Assembly (NCBI GenBank): GCA_039654915.1
Contig: CM077594.1
Location: 11,064,001-11,128,000 of the forward strand
DNA length: 64,000 nucleotides
Direction: 5' to 3'
DNA from: Aquilaria yunnanensis
Lineage: Eukaryota > Streptophyta > Magnoliopsida > Malvales > Thymelaeaceae
In this document: positions 38,194-51,229 of the stretch, one piece after another
Numbering within the stretch: position 1 is the stretch's first letter
Layout: each line of letters starts with the position of its first letter
Made by a program: the position numbers and the translations under genes
Notes under the pieces: generated by a model
Seen by the model: only the letters and a program-made list of their open reading frames with translations
Told to the model about the DNA's origin: nothing
Database searches by the model: none

Positions 38194-40173
38194 TTCATTT
38201 TAACATGCATGTGTATTTGCATCTACTTTGACAACGGGAGCCAATTTATTTTAAATTAAATAATTCAAAATGAAGAAACTGTTTTACTTATTGTAAAATA
38301 AGAAAAATGGAAATTTATGCAAATTTTACTATTTAATCGGCATATTATTGTTTACACTTACCGTTAGACCATTTTTTTTTAGAATTGCCTTATGTAGGAT
38401 GTTAATAAATATTCGCACTAACAGGTATCTGGTTATATCTTATTCGATGGATAGAAATTTTTTCATAAATAAATAAATATATATTAAATTTTTTTTTATT
38501 TTCATCTTCAATTTTTCTATATACTTTTTTAATAAATAATTAGTTTATAAAATAATTACCTGTCCGTTTCACGGGTTATGAAACTAGTTATAAATTACTT
38601 TAGTATCAAAACAATGAAGTTTTCAACAGATCATATGTATGGTTTTCTATTTTCCTTTCTATTATAGTTTACTAAATTCTAATATTACTCCCTAAATTGA
38701 AAATATCCAATCTGTCAAGCCAATTTGAAAAACAAAATACTATGGCGACCTTATAATAATATAAAGCAAATTAAATTGAAAAGATCAAACTTGGATCTCA
38801 TTTAACAAGAAAAATAACTCACAATTTGAGGGTACAATGGTTAAGCCACTTAGTAAAACAAAATGAAAATTATATTCATTGTAACAAATAATCACCATAT
38901 TTTAAAATAAGCACAAAAAATATTTTTTTAAAAAAATAAATATCAAGTCAACATACTTTTAGAGGTTCAATTGTGATTCAAATTTAAGATTTAATAATAA
39001 ATTTTATTCAAGTTAAAAGATTATTCAATTTATAAAGTATAGTAGTTGGGGGTTTGATAAATAGTGCTAATTGAATAACTTGTTTGTGGCAAAAGTGTCA
39101 AAATAAGACATCATTTCGAGGTCAGTATGAAGAATTACTGATTTTTTTTTATAGACTTTCATATTTGTGGCATATTTGCTAATGAAATCAAATGTTGAAC
39201 GTTAAAAAGATATTATGCACAAATCTAGGTGTTTTTTTGGAAATTACGAGTTTGTGTGGCAACGAATTAATGATTTTCTTATTGTTTAATCATTATCCTT
39301 TCAAAACTCTCAGGAAAGAAAAAATGAAAAAAATACATCTCATCAAAAGGGGGATTATATACTTAACCAAAAGTAAGAAGGTTGAACAATATTTGACACT
39401 TTACAATGATATTTCAACAAAATAAATAATTAATTGTTGTTCAATAGATCTTTTGTTACAAATAGGAGTTATGTGATATATTTCATCAAATAGATAAGAA
39501 GGGAGAGAGGGGCTACAGTAGCGCTTCACCTAACAGAATTTAATCTTGGGAATTAAGAATTGTAGCTTAATATTTTAGTTTATTTTATCTTTTTGATCTT
39601 TTGGTATTTTGAGGTGCCATACAGATCTAAAGTTATGTTTGCAATAAACCTTTAATTGTAGTGGCTATATGGCATAGTTTACCGTAAGAGTGATATAATG
39701 AATGAGAGTGTATTCTAGAATATGATGTGAATCCTTATTTAAAATTCTTTCCATTTTAGAGTCAAATTACTAATTACATATGAATTGAATGCAATACTTC
39801 AGAATATAATTTTAATGTGTAAAACTTAAATACTTTTAAGAGAGTCATGAGCTTTTTGAAGCTATGCTATGGTTAAACATAAACCACTAAGACCACGTAT
39901 ATGAAACATTTCAATGTTATGTCTTATAATCGTTTAAATAAATATTTTTAATTAATTACTTTTACATAATTCTAAATTTAAGTGTATTTGTTACAAAAGT
40001 CATACTTTAGTGACAGCTCATGGATTAAAAAAACTTCCGCAAAAAAAATAAAAAGGCACAAAATCTCAGCAAACTTTTCCATTCAAATTTACCTGAAGAA
40101 CTATTATCTTTCTGATAAAAAGCTATTCTGAGACTAGCATGCATACAGAAACTTAGCTTCTGAATCATTTGTA
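38194..40173. other. AT-rich intergenic sequence with a possible Helitron 3' end
   Basis: No gene is recognised. At 38560-38588, CCTGTCCGTTTCACGGG followed about ten bases later by CTAG/T resembles a Helitron 3' terminus (imperfect hairpin plus CTRR), but no 5' TC end or helicase was found. The last 40 bp (40134-40173) are the former C-terminal coding end of receptor kinase 2, now cut off by the hAT insertion. Confidence 0.3.
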
Positions 40174-40181
40174 AATTGGAG

Positions 40182-43100
40182 CATAGTTACCAGATTCGGA
40201 GGCAGTGCCTCCGTACTCCGTTTCCGGCCCGTTGTACCAAATTGTTGTACGTTTCCGTACCAATTCGCATAAATCAGCGATTCTGGCGAATCCGACTAGT
40301 CTTGAGTCGCGGCGGGTAAGGTTGCAAACAAAGAAGAGCGACGCTGCTGGAAGTTGATGCGCTGGGCCGCTGGCTTTGGAGAAAAGAGGAAGACAGGAAA
40401 TTGGGGGGGCTGAGCAGTGAGATTCGAGAAACTACTGACTACGTGTAAACAAAAAAGTAAAAAAAAGAATATTAAAATATTAAACTTATTTATTACTATT
40501 ATTTACTTAATAAAGTTGTAGTCTGCTTCCTACCCTATAATTCCTATTTTGTCTTGGACTGCTTTTGCTCCCCACTTTTACGATTTTTCATGCTACTTTC
40601 TTGTTAAAGTTTTGACTTTGACCAAAGTGAAACAAAAAAATTTGCCGCATACCCTTTCTTTGTGTTGCTTTGAAGTTTAACTTCAACTCCACTAGGAACA
40701 AAATAAGCTATAAAAACTAAAATCTACGCCCTAAAACACGCCGGCTTCTGTTGCCTACTTTTATTCTAGAGACTTAAAGCGTGCGAGTTATTTACAGAAG
40801 CACAGAACACAAAAATTCAACAATGGTGTTTGACAAACATAAATATGTTAAAGAGATTTATCTAGAGTCACAAAATTTAGCTACAGAAATAAAATTAAGT
40901 GGTGATGAAGATGTACAGGAGGTAGAAATTATTGAAGAATATCAATCTCAATCATCAAATAGTAAGCCTTCTGGAAAAACAACAACTCCAGATGTCAAGC
41001 AAAAGCCGTTGCTACAAGAAGTTACTTTTCATGAAGCAGGATCTCAAGTTGAAAAAAATACTGGGGGCTAAAAAATTTGGTCGTGCAATCATTGTTAAAA
41101 ACAATTCAAGAGTTCATATACTAGAATCAACTATCATTTTTTTGGTGCTTCTGCAGGCAAAAAAGCAGAAATTGCACATTGTAACGTGTTAATAAGAAAC
41201 AGGGAAGCATATGATAATAAACTGAGAAATCAAGTGCTTTCTTATCATTGAGAAATTCTGTTCTTACAAAGACCAATCTACAAAGTTGGAAAATTGAGAA
41301 GTCTTTTCACATGATGGAGCGAGATGCTGTTGATCTGAAAATAATGCGAGCATTGTGTGCTAATGGAATTTCGTTTAATGTGTTACGAAATCTTGAATTT
41401 CATGAGATGGTTTCTACAATAAAGAAAGCTCCTAAAGATTATAAAGCACCATCTTTCGAGAAAATGAGAACAACTTTGCTTGATGAGTGCAAAAGAAGTG
41501 TTAAGAGAGATTTATATCTTGTTATGGATACTTGGCATACATAAAGGTGTTTCAATTGTGTCAGACGGAAGGTCTAACTGCAAGAATGAACCATTGATCA
41601 ATGTTCTAGCAGTTAATAGTCGTGGAGTAATGTTCTTATATGCTGATAATTTTTCAGGGATTGAGAAAACTGGCATGGAAATTGCAGATTATTTATTGAA
41701 AGCCATTGAAGAAGTTGGGCATTCTAATGTTTTTTAAGTTGTGACTGATAATGCTGCTAATTGCAAACTTGCTGGTAAAGAGATTGAAAAGGTACATAAG
41801 CATATTTTTTTTGTCCCCATGTGTTGTTCATACTTTGAATTTCATTTCAAGGATTTTACTAGAACATTTAATTGGTTGAGGGATACGTATAGAAGGGGAA
41901 AAGAAATTGTGAAATATTTCTTGAATCATTCTCATACTTTAGCTATGTTCAGAAGTCAATCAAAGTTAGAGTTGTTGAAAGTGGCAAAAACAAGATTTGC
42001 TTCTCATTACATATTGTTAAAGAGACTTATTGATTGCCGAGAAGCCTTAGCCACCACCATTGTTACTAATGCATGGAGGGATTGGGTGAATAAAGGAGAT
42101 GACCGCATAAAAATGATGGGTATGTTGGTTGTTGATACTATTGGTGACAATAATTTTTTGGAAGAAGTTGAGAATATTGTTCACATCACTAAACCCATTT
42201 ATTTATTGATAAAATTTTTGGATGGAGAGGGAGCCAAATTGGGTGAAATTTATGAAAGAATGGACAATATGCTTGGTGAATTAAAGGAGATAATGCAAAA
42301 TAACAGGTATGTCTTAATATTTATTTTTCTGTAGTTATTTTAGTAGTTACTTATTTTTTAATTATTTTTTTGCACTCTATGATAAACCCTCAATTTGACT
42401 TATTTTTTTATTTATTACTATTATTTAATTACTTTTTAGTTTATTGTCTATTAGTTACTATTATGTAATTTTTTTGTTTGTTGCATACTTGCGTTTACGT
42501 TTTCGTTTGATGTTTGTTCGTTTCTATTATTTAATGTCTTTGTTTGTTGCATTTATTTTTTCATTTAATGTGTCTTATACTTTTTTTTATAATCAATTTT
42601 TTATGAACTCAATTTTTATAATCAATTTTTTTTTCTTAAAATTTATGAACTCAACAAAATTATGTTTTTTTATTGATTGGCATGAAGATTGTACTTCTGA
42701 TATGGAAGAAATTGTGCTGGAAAGATGGACCAAAATGAATTGGAAGATTCATTGCCTTGGTTTTGTACTTACACCAAGATTTTATGATCACGAATATCTT
42801 ACAACACTTGCACCGGGAGACATGACTAGGAAGGCTCCAAATCAAGATAAAGAATTGGTGAAAGGAGTTTATGAAGCATTTGATAAAATTGCAGAGAATG
42901 CCAAAGAGGCAAAATTATTACGAGAACAATTCGCAACTTTTCATATGCACAAAGGGCTTTTTTCTATGATGGCTGCTCAAACTGATGCTGTAACAATGGA
43001 TTCTATTGATTGGTGGGCTTCATATAGATCAAAAACACCAGAGTTGGCTGAAGTAGCCAAGAGGGTACTATCTCAACCAATTACTAGTTCATCTGCTGCG

Positions 43101-43850
43101 AGAAATTGGAGTACCTACTCTTTCATTTACAATATCAAGAGAAATCGTTTGAATTCTAGTAGAGCTGATAAATTGGTGTTCATTCACTCAAACATTCGTT
43201 TGCTATCCCACTTTACTGAAAATTATAAGAATGGACCTTATAAGAAGTGAGATGTTGATCTTGAGGAGACTTATGTCAATGACTCTACTGTTAGACTACA
43301 AGAGATGAGATGGAATTTAGTGGATGACAATGATGCAGCCAAGTCAAATAAGTCTGTGCGCAGTGAGAAGTTGCAGGATGATCCAATATTAAAGTCATAT
43401 CATAGTGCTCCAAAAGTCACCCCAAGTGCTGCGTTTTTCATTACAACAAACAATTATTTCTCATTTTTCATTACAACAGACAAGTATTTCTTATTTTACT
43501 ACTAGCAAGACTTCTCAAAAAAGTGAGAAGGGTTAAAATATAGAGATATTTGTTTTTTGGATTTTAAGATTGTTGATGCATTTTTTTTTTAAGTTTGATG
43601 TTTTAGTTGTTTGAATATTCAAGTATTTTTTTTTTGCTAATAATACAAATTTTATATATTCTATAAACTATATTTTATATATATAGATATATATACATGC
43701 ACATACACGAATCCTACATATCCTATTAGTGAATTACGTACCCAAATATCGTACCGAAGCACACTACCCCCACGAACCGCATACTATACAAGCTAATGTA
43801 CCGCATACCCGTACTGTAAATTCTATCGTATCGCGTATCAGGTAACTATG
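40182..43850 (+). mobile_element. hAT transposon with decayed transposase
   Basis: Its 3,669 bp are flanked by the perfect 8-bp duplication AATTGGAG (40174-40181 and 43851-43858). The terminal inverted repeats are CATAGTTACCAGAT and, inverted, CATAGTTACCTGAT. GTACC/CGTAC-type motifs cluster near both ends. It carries a plus-strand BED/DUF659/hAT-dimerisation transposase with stops, so it is no longer autonomous. It inserted in the last coding codons of receptor kinase 2. Confidence 0.95.
40781..43250 (+). pseudogene. hAT transposase (BED finger, DUF659, dimerisation domain), disrupted
   Basis: Pieces in order: an acidic N-terminal frame from about 40781; a BED zinc finger (KIWSCNHC, then a TAA at 41096-41098, then KQFKSSYTRINYHFFG); DUF659 (GISFNVLRNLEFHEMV at about 41376 and, from 41550, GVSIVSDGRSNCKNEPLINV, then VVTDNAANCKLAGKEIE); a central region to 42310; an AT-rich probable intron (about 42310-42660); and the C-terminal dimerisation domain (DSIDWWASYRS at 43000, SSSAARNWSTYSF at 43090). 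It would cut and paste the element. Breaks: stop in the BED finger, TGA near 41248, a frame change near 41540 and TAA at 41735-41737. Confidence 0.9.
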
Positions 43851-46800
43851 AATTGGAGAGTCTTGGGATTCTTGATCTTAGAGCCTCCAGCCTCAAGAAG
43901 CTCATCTTTGATCACCCTCAGCTGTGCAACGACATCACTGATGCGCATTCTTTCTCTTGGGTGTTCAGCAGAGCAAGCCACCCCAATTCTCATGATTGAG
44001 ACCAAGCACTCTTCGATTCTGAGAAGTTTCTTGTCCCTCCTGTCGATGGTAATGCCAATGGCTTTTGGTTCTTGATCCTCCCAGACAAGGGTTGGATCAA
44101 TAACTTCCAACAGGTCTTCAGTTAAAGCTTCCTTTGCAAATCTGTGCAGGTTTAGCCCGCCTTGAAACAGTTCGTTTGTTGGTCTTTTCGCTGTGAACAT
44201 CTCTAGCAGAAGCACTCCATAGCTATACACATCACCGGAAGTTGATACTTCGCTTCCCATTCCATATTCTGTATTCACAAAGTTTCAAATTCCATAATGA
44301 GCATCTAAATTGCAGCGACAAAAGTTCTAAATATGCATGTTGATGTAACTTATTTACCAGGAGCAGTGTAACCAATTGATCCTCTTACGCCGATGGAGCT
44401 TGTATCATTTTGAACTGAAGTGATCATATCTCTAGGAAGGAATCTTACCAATCCAAAATCACCTAAATGTGCGGTCATATCATTGTCGAGAAGAACGTTA
44501 CTCGGCTTGAGATCGCAATGAACTATTGGTGTCACACAGTGATTATGTAGATAGTCCAATGCATAAGCAACATCAATAGCAATGCTGAGTCTCTGAAGCA
44601 AATTTAAAGTTCTTGGATTTCTGTTCGAGTCATTTTTCGGGTGTAGCCATTCTTCTAAGCTTCCATTGCTCATGAGTTCATAAACTAGTGCTTTAAATTC
44701 GTTGCCTTGATGATCCACACTCGAACAAACAGTGAGTATTTTCAGCAGATTCCTGTGTCTAATGTTCATCAATGTCTTGCACTCGGCTGCAAAACTCTTG
44801 GAAGCTCCTTGTTGGAGGAGATTAAAAACTTTTACGGCAACCAAGGTCTTGCCCTCAGTCAAAACTCCTCTATACACTGCTCCAAAGCTACCGGCACCAA
44901 TCAAATTGGAAGACGAGAAGCTGTCAGTAGCTTTGAAGAGAGTATGATATGACATCTCTGGATACTCACTCGCCACTTGCTCTGGTATTGATTCCTTTCC
45001 CTTTCTCCGAAACAAATAACAAACTACTAAAGAAAGTAGAATTGCTGCTCCTGAAAGTAGACAGACAATAATTACAACAATCTTTGTCCGGGAAGAGCGT
45101 GATTGCTTACCACATCTAGGCAGCTTAAGCTCCAGTGTTCCTCCACAAAGTTTACCATTCCCCTTCACAGAGATGATGCTTCCATTCAAGAAAATCCCTT
45201 CAGAAGGAACCGTGCCTTCAAGAGCATTATTAGATAGGTCCAGGCTAGTCAACAATTTAAGATCCGCCAGAGATCTTGGGATTTCTCCTGTAAGTTTGTT
45301 GTCAGACAAGTTCAGGACTTGAATAGCTAATAATGAGCCCAGTGAAGAAGGAATGCTTCCTTGGAACAAGTTTCCACTGACGTTTAGGACTTCAAGGCTT
45401 TCACAGCTGCCAATGCTGCTAGGAATTTCACCGGATAACAAGTTCTTCGACAAATCCAATGCACCAAGTCTTTCCAGGTTTCCCACTTCCCGAGGAACAC
45501 TTCCTGTCAACCGGTTTTGAGACAAGTCTAGAGCAATTGACAAGGATGAGAGGCTAAAGATTTCTGCAGGTATTGAGCCGCTAAGTTTGTTCCGCGAGAG
45601 GCCCAAGAGTATCAAGCTTGTGCAGTCGCCTAAACTTGGGGGAATGTTCCCCTCAAGATTGTTACCATCCATGGTCAATTCGGCCAACATCTTTAGCTCC
45701 CCAAAAGAAGAAGGGATACTTCCTGAAAGGCGGTTCATACTTAAGTTTATTATCTTCAAGTTCTGCAGTGTTCCGATGCTGCTGGGAATGTCTCCTGAGA
45801 GCTGATTCTCTTGTAATGAAAGCCGCTCCAGGCTGATAAGATTTCCTATGTTCGTTGGGATTTTCCCAAAGATCATGTTCTGTTTCAAAGCAAAAGCTGC
45901 GAGCTGAGGAGACAAATTGGCTACGCACTCAGGTATTTCTCCTCCAAAGTAGTTGTTGTTTAAGGCCACAAGTTGTAAATTAGTGGCATTGACCAAAGTA
46001 CAAAGAAAGCTCAAGTCATCTGCTTGCCCACTTCCTAAATGATTGTATGAAAAGCCCAGAAATGTCAGTCTCGGTACCTTTTGGAAAGAAGGCAATTTCC
46101 CGCTGAAGCTGTTATTGGCAGCTGAAAGTCTTATTAGTTGCGTGGCATTGGATATTGAGTCAGGAAAATTTCCACTGAATTGGTTTCCAGAGATGAAGAA
46201 TTGTTCAATGTCTGGCATTGTTGTCCCTAGATCGATGGGAAGACTGCCCTGCAGCTCAACATTCTCAGCCACATCGAAAATCCTCATGCTGGAGAGGTTG
46301 AAAACAGCGGAAGGAATGGAACCAGACAACTCATTGCTCGACACAGAGAAAAGGAGGAGGTTTCTCAGCTTCCCAATAGACTCCGGAATCGATCCGGTCA
46401 GGCCATTCCTAGCCAGACGGATGACCTGCAACGACGATAAGTTACCGAAAGAAGATGGGATTCTTCCGGTAAGCCTGTTGGTCGACAACCTCATGTCCTG
46501 AATTTTCAAGAGGCCGATCAGATTCGGAATTTCTCCGGCCAACCTATTGCCTATAATATCCAGTACTCTGAGGTTAGAACACGCGGAAATGTTGGAGTGT
46601 ATGACACCGACGATGGAGTTGTTGGCCAGTTTTAGCTGTTCCAGTCTTCCCAAGTTTCCAACTTCCTGAGGAATTTGTTGGCCGAAGCTGTTGTTCTCCA
46701 GATTCAACACTCTAAGGAAGCTCAGGTTTCCGACGTAAGGCGTTATTGGTCCGACAAGTTTGGATGAATTAAGCATCACCACGGTGACCCTTTGATCTTG

Positions 46801-47034
46801 CCGGCCGCAGGTAACACCATACCACTGGCAGAAGTGTACGGTGTCGTTCCACGAGCTCAGAACACCGAGCGGATCGCTGGTGATCCTGGCCTTGAACTCA
46901 ACTAGTGCTTGGTGATCAGTTTCGTTCCCAAGCTGAGCTGAAACCCCATGAAAGCTGAAGCAAGACAGCAGCAAGAGAGCAGCGTGAACCGGAACAAGTA
47001 AGAAGCTTGAAGGAGATTGACGGTTCATATTCAA
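43838..47034 (-). CDS. LRR receptor-like kinase 2, LRR-XII, non-RD, C-terminus supplied by hAT
   Basis: Exons 47034-44358 and 44268-43838 (intron 89 bp, GTAAAT...ATACAG, at the same position in the APE codon as kinase 1) give 1,035 residues. Order: signal peptide (about 1-33), LRRNT with FCQWYGVTC (69-77), about 21 LRRs (85-610), cap KLCGG...LPRC, transmembrane helix (about 651-675), kinase with GAGSFGAVY 713-721, K735, E751, HCD 839-841 and DFG 859-861. HCD marks a non-RD, pattern-receptor type. The frame is open throughout. The last residues PKTLQF are host sequence; IVT and the TGA stop (43838-43840) come from the hAT terminal repeat. Expression may be altered because the 3' UTR is now transposon DNA. 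The ligand is unknown. Confidence 0.93.
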
Positions 47035-47768
47035 TTCGAGGAAATTGATATGAGCTCCGATTCAGAGGAACAATTTTCAGGTGGTCACTGACTACAATAC
47101 GAACTTTCTGCCGAGTGGGTGGGTCGCGGTGGAACGTATCGAGAGAAGAAGACAAGCGGGCTACCAAAAGTCAACGTAGAGCATAAACTGTCAACTGGTT
47201 AGCTACTTGGCAACCTCAGATCAGCTCACAAGTCAAGGAAGATACTGTAAATGCTACCAACCATCCGCAAACCTTTCAATAAATGTTTCAATTTCAGGAT
47301 ATCATGATCATCGAGATTCACTGTCGATTTTCAATGGTTATCCTGTTTTGCATTAAAGGCAGCAACTCCTTTTCACTCAAAATCAATTCTGCCAACTCTT
47401 TAAGTATTAAATCTGAACTGTAGAAAAATAAAATAGCAGCAGGAATATATGATGTATCGGTGTTTCAAAGTTCCGTATGTCATAGACTCAATTTAGCTTG
47501 AGCATGTAATTTCTTTCTCTGTTTTTTTTTTTTTTATAAAACAGTTTCTTCTTTTTAAAAAAAAAAAAAAAAGAAAAGTTTGAGGATGATTATGTAATAT
47601 TTTATGGTTACAGTACTAAAAAATGCACAGTTAACGGACAATGCCGTGCACCTTACCGGGAAGATATTTGATCAGCACAGAATGCACAAAGAAACAGAGA
47701 TGCGCCTTTTCTTAAATTTATGAGTCTTCTTTGACTGGAGTCGGTTCGACGGCTTTTGATTTGTTCAA
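47035..47768. other. Upstream region of receptor kinase 2
   Basis: This would be the promoter and 5' UTR of the minus-strand kinase. A T15 run and an A16 run (about 47523-47573) nearly face each other. No defined element or gene is seen. Confidence 0.35.
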
Positions 47769-49188
47769 GGGGAAAGGACATTTTTAATCCTATAATTTTT
47801 TTTAATTTTGCTAAGCGAATCCTAAACTTATTTAAATTAACAAACAAGTCCTATAATGTTTAGATCGTTAACTCTGTTAGTCTAAAACCTGTTTGTCTAG
47901 AGGAAATGTTGATGTGTTTTTTTTCAAAATTTTGGGGTCATTTTAGTATTTTTCGGTGAATAAACTTTATCCGCTTGAACCTAAACTTTCTTCAATCGTG
48001 CAAATTGACTCGTCAACTCTCAATTAATCCAACATAGCCATCGTCATCATCCTTAATTGGTTCTACACTCCCTGACTCTTCTCCTGGCCTATGTCAAATT
48101 CATCACATTAATTTTCTAAAGTGAAGAACAAAAATTACAATTCTGGGTCAAACCCCGGCCAACAGATGAAACCAACAGAATTGTTCTCTCAATGATAGGA
48201 AAAGGACCCCAATGAGAAGACAAAGGTCCATGGAAGAAACCCTTTCTTTAAACAAGAATGGTAGATTTACTTGTAGTGGTTATAAATAGCCATTGAAAGC
48301 ACTTGTAATAATGTCACTGGTTACAACACAGCCTTGCTATGAATAAGAAATCTTACAGAAGGAAAATCTGGGAGTATTGGGACAAACAAAGAACAACAGA
48401 CCTTCTTAGCCTTCTGCTAAGTGCCGACCAACAATGAACTTCTTCAGCCCTTCACAAATCACTTTCAGTGTAGGCAGATCCTTCCCCAAATTTGACCCAC
48501 CCCACCAACCACTAGTCCTCTCTTCGCCTCCATTTCCACCATCACCACCGCCAGAATTACCACGTCCTTGACGCTCGTGTCAAATTAATCCCTGATGTAA
48601 ATGGCAGCCCAGGAGTAATATGCACTGCGATACTATCCCAGCGGAGGCGGGTGCCAATTCCTTGATGGATCAGGCCCCCATAAGTTCTCAAACTCTCTGG
48701 TGGGGCAATCGGCCTCCACTCCTGTCTTCCGTGGCGCTGTTTGGTAATTACCACAACTAGTGTTGTCGCCGCCTTCATCCTACTTGTATCGCCTTTGGAG
48801 GCTGATGAGCCCCATCCCTCCAATAGTCCAATGATTCAAAATTTCAAAAGCATCCAGCAATTCGGGTTGGCCTTCGTCCTGGAAGTGACTCTTATTGAGG
48901 CAGCCTCGACGGACGGGTCCTAGAATTATGATTTGTGTAATTGAGAGTTGATTATCTTTGAATTTTGAAACATTTTTATGTAAGTAACTAAGGTTTGAAA
49001 AGCATCAGTATTGTCTCTGAAATAAACGGTATTAAGTGTCATGTCTTGCGTTTCCGTTAGCCAAACAAGTTTTAGGACTAACAGAGCTTATGGTTTTTAC
49101 GTTATATAGCTCATTTGGTAAGTCGAGTAACTTTAGGACTCACTTGGCAAAAATAAAATAATTATAGGGCTAAAAATGTCCTTCCCCT
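47769..49188. mobile_element. Pack-MULE-type element carrying a ClpX-like fragment
   Basis: About 1.4 kb. The left end is GGGGAAAGGACATTTTTA and the right end inverted is GGGGAAGGACATTTTTA, with similarity over about 140 bp (shared CTCTGTTAGTC, TTTTGCYAAG and AATCCTAAA-type words). Flanks both begin TTTGTT but the target duplication is imperfect. The interior (48000-48900) is richer in G+C and contains a cellular gene fragment. Mutator-like membership is inferred from the long inverted repeats and the capture. Confidence 0.7.
48406..48577 (-). pseudogene. Captured fragment of a ClpX-like AAA+ chaperone gene
   Basis: Mitochondrial ClpX unfolds substrates for the ClpP protease. The minus strand reads ERQGRGNSGGGDGGNGGEER, then WWGGSNLGKDLPTLKVICEG and LKKFIVG. 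This corresponds to the Gly-rich linker and the start of the AAA+ module (LPTPKEICKGLDKFVIGQ in typical ClpX). A one-frame shift further on gives CAG AAG GCT AAG AAG then GT, matching the AKK residues before an intron donor. Walker A and all later motifs are absent. Sequence at 48580-48830 may be further captured DNA, possibly from another source. The identification rests on about 35 residues. Confidence 0.65.
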
Positions 49189-49509
49189 TTTGTTGCAAAT
49201 CCATTTATGTTTTTTTTTATTGAAACAAAATAGAAAAGAAAATTAAGATATAGTCGAGGATGCAAATTGGTAAGGAATCAGCATACTCCGCCTTGGCATG
49301 ATTGGGATTGAACAATGCTATAAGGAATCTATGAGAAGCCAAAAAAGATGGAGAAGATTCGTACTAAGGGATATCGCGCCCAAGATGACAAGAATATTTG
49401 CGAACAATTAGTAAGAATTGTTACACTAACAGAAGGCCTCGAGCAAATGCGAAAAATATTGTTCCATAAACAGCAAAATGTTCAACTTCCAATGCAAATT
49501 CACCCTAGA
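49189..49509. other. Short intergenic stretch
   Basis: Nothing recognisable apart from a T-rich tract. It lies between the Pack-MULE-type element and the 3' end of the receptor kinase relic. Confidence 0.3.
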
Positions 49510-49751
49510 AGGGTGTTAATACCTAACACAGTTGCACCAATCCTTGTTGAACTTTGTTCGGCATCATTAGTGACAAAGATTTCTGGACAACAAATCTTGG
49601 TTTTGATCAAACTAAGTTGTTCAGCAACATTGCCCATGTTCATCCTCTTCGCAGGATGATTCACAAAGCAAGCAATCCTAATTCTTATTATTGAGGTCAG
49701 GCACTCTTGAATTCTTTGGAACATCTTGCCATCTTTTACTGAGACTAATAA

Positions 49752-50718
49752 TAAGGGTGTAAACAAACAGAACGTTTGGTGAACTGTTCGTGAATAGTTC
49801 GGCAGGAGTTCATTTATATTCATTTATTTAGTTAAATGAACGAACACAAACAGACTTTTATGTTCGTTTAGTTAAATGGACAAACACAAACAAAGTCTCA
49901 TTTGTTCATTTATGTTCGTGAACTGTTCAGTTAGTGTTCGTTTATTTACTCATTCGCTTATGTCTGTTTGTTTGTTTATCTATGTACTAGTTATACATTT
50001 ATTATTATATATATATATATATTTTATATAACATATATATTTATTATAACCTATTATCATATATGTTTATTATTACCTACCTACACCTTACACACCAGAT
50101 TACCACCCTAAATTAGTTTCCCTTTCTTTGATTTAGTTGTTCCCAAACCTAGCTCTTTGCCTCTTTCTCTTTGTTTCGTTGTTCCTGTTAGTGCCTTACT
50201 GCCAGGCCGCTGCATGCCAAGCCCCACTGTAATAACATCGTTACACTCGTGATTGGCTACCGCCCCATTATGTCACTCGCGACTTGTGTCGAGCCTTCTA
50301 GCCACTGACCATCAAGTTTTGAGTAGTCGCCGTCCTCCTCGCTCCTCCCACGTTTCATCGGCATTAAAAGGATATTTGGGGATTGGGTTCTGTTACTGCC
50401 GCACAGGCCATCGTTCTTTTCACTTCACCACCGGTGAGACTGCTTGTTGTTTGTTTATGATCCATTTATGTTCGCTTATGTTCATGAACATGTTCGTTCA
50501 TTTGTGTTTGTTTGTGTTCGTTTATGTTTGTTTAAGCTCGTATAAAAGAATGAACATAAACGAACACAAACACCTCTAAAAGTAAATGAATGAACACGAA
50601 CAAGGAAAATGTGTTCATTTATTGTTCATGTTATTGTTTGTGTTCGTTTCCGTTAAAAGCTAAATGAACGAACACGAACAAGCCTTGTTCGTGTTCGTTT
50701 GGTTCATTTACTGCCCTA
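49752..50718. mobile_element. hAT-like MITE rich in GTTCGTTTA motifs
   Basis: Its 967 bp are flanked by 8-bp duplications ACTAATAA (49744-49751) and ACTAACAA (50719-50726), one mismatch. The ends are TAAGGGTGTAAAC and, inverted, TAGGGCAGTAAATG. Both subterminal regions are packed with GTTCGTTTA or its complement, presumably transposase-binding motifs. There is no transposase. It lies within exon 2 of the kinase 3 relic. Confidence 0.8.
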
Positions 50719-51113
50719 ACTAACAATGCTTATATCCCTTGCATCTTGGTCATGCAAAGAATAGTTAGGCCAATAATTTGTAACACACATTTTGAGGCAA
50801 ATAACATTTTGCAAACTGATGGAGGTTCAAGTCATCTTGGAATATTGCATTAGTTGGCTGTTTTCCTAGAAACAACTTTAACAAGAGCTAAATGAACGAA
50901 CACGAATAGGGCTTGTTTGTGTTCGTTTGATTCATTTACAGCCTTAACTAACAATGCTTATATCCCTTGCATCTTGGTCATGCAATGAATAGTTAGGCCA
51001 ATAATTTGTAACACACATTTTGAGGCAAATAACATTTTGCAAACTGATGGAGGTTCAAGTCATCTTGGAATATTGCATTAGTTGGCTGTTTTCCTGGAAA
51101 CAACTTTAACAAA
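50659..51113. repeat. 228-bp tandem duplication spanning a transposon end
   Basis: Copies begin at 50659 and 50887 (GCTAAATGAACGAACACGAA) and end AACTTTAACAA. They are nearly identical. Each holds the last 60 bp of the hAT-like MITE, its right target duplication and 168 bp of kinase relic. The duplication therefore happened after the MITE inserted. Confidence 0.9.
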
Positions 51114-51229
51114 ATAACCCCATAGCTATACACACCACTAAAGGATGATGCTTTTGTACCTATTCCAATTTCCGTATTGACTTGTTGCAAATATCATCAT
51201 AACATTTCTAATTTTGCTAGGTTATTTTA

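Noticed and set aside
38556..38588. A complete Helitron
   Set aside because: Only a 3' end-like hairpin plus CTAG is visible; no 5' TC terminus or Rep/helicase could be found, so it is mentioned but not called as an element.
39192..39425. 77-residue open frame in AT-rich DNA
   Set aside because: Lys/Ile/Leu-biased product of the kind expected by chance in AT-rich sequence.
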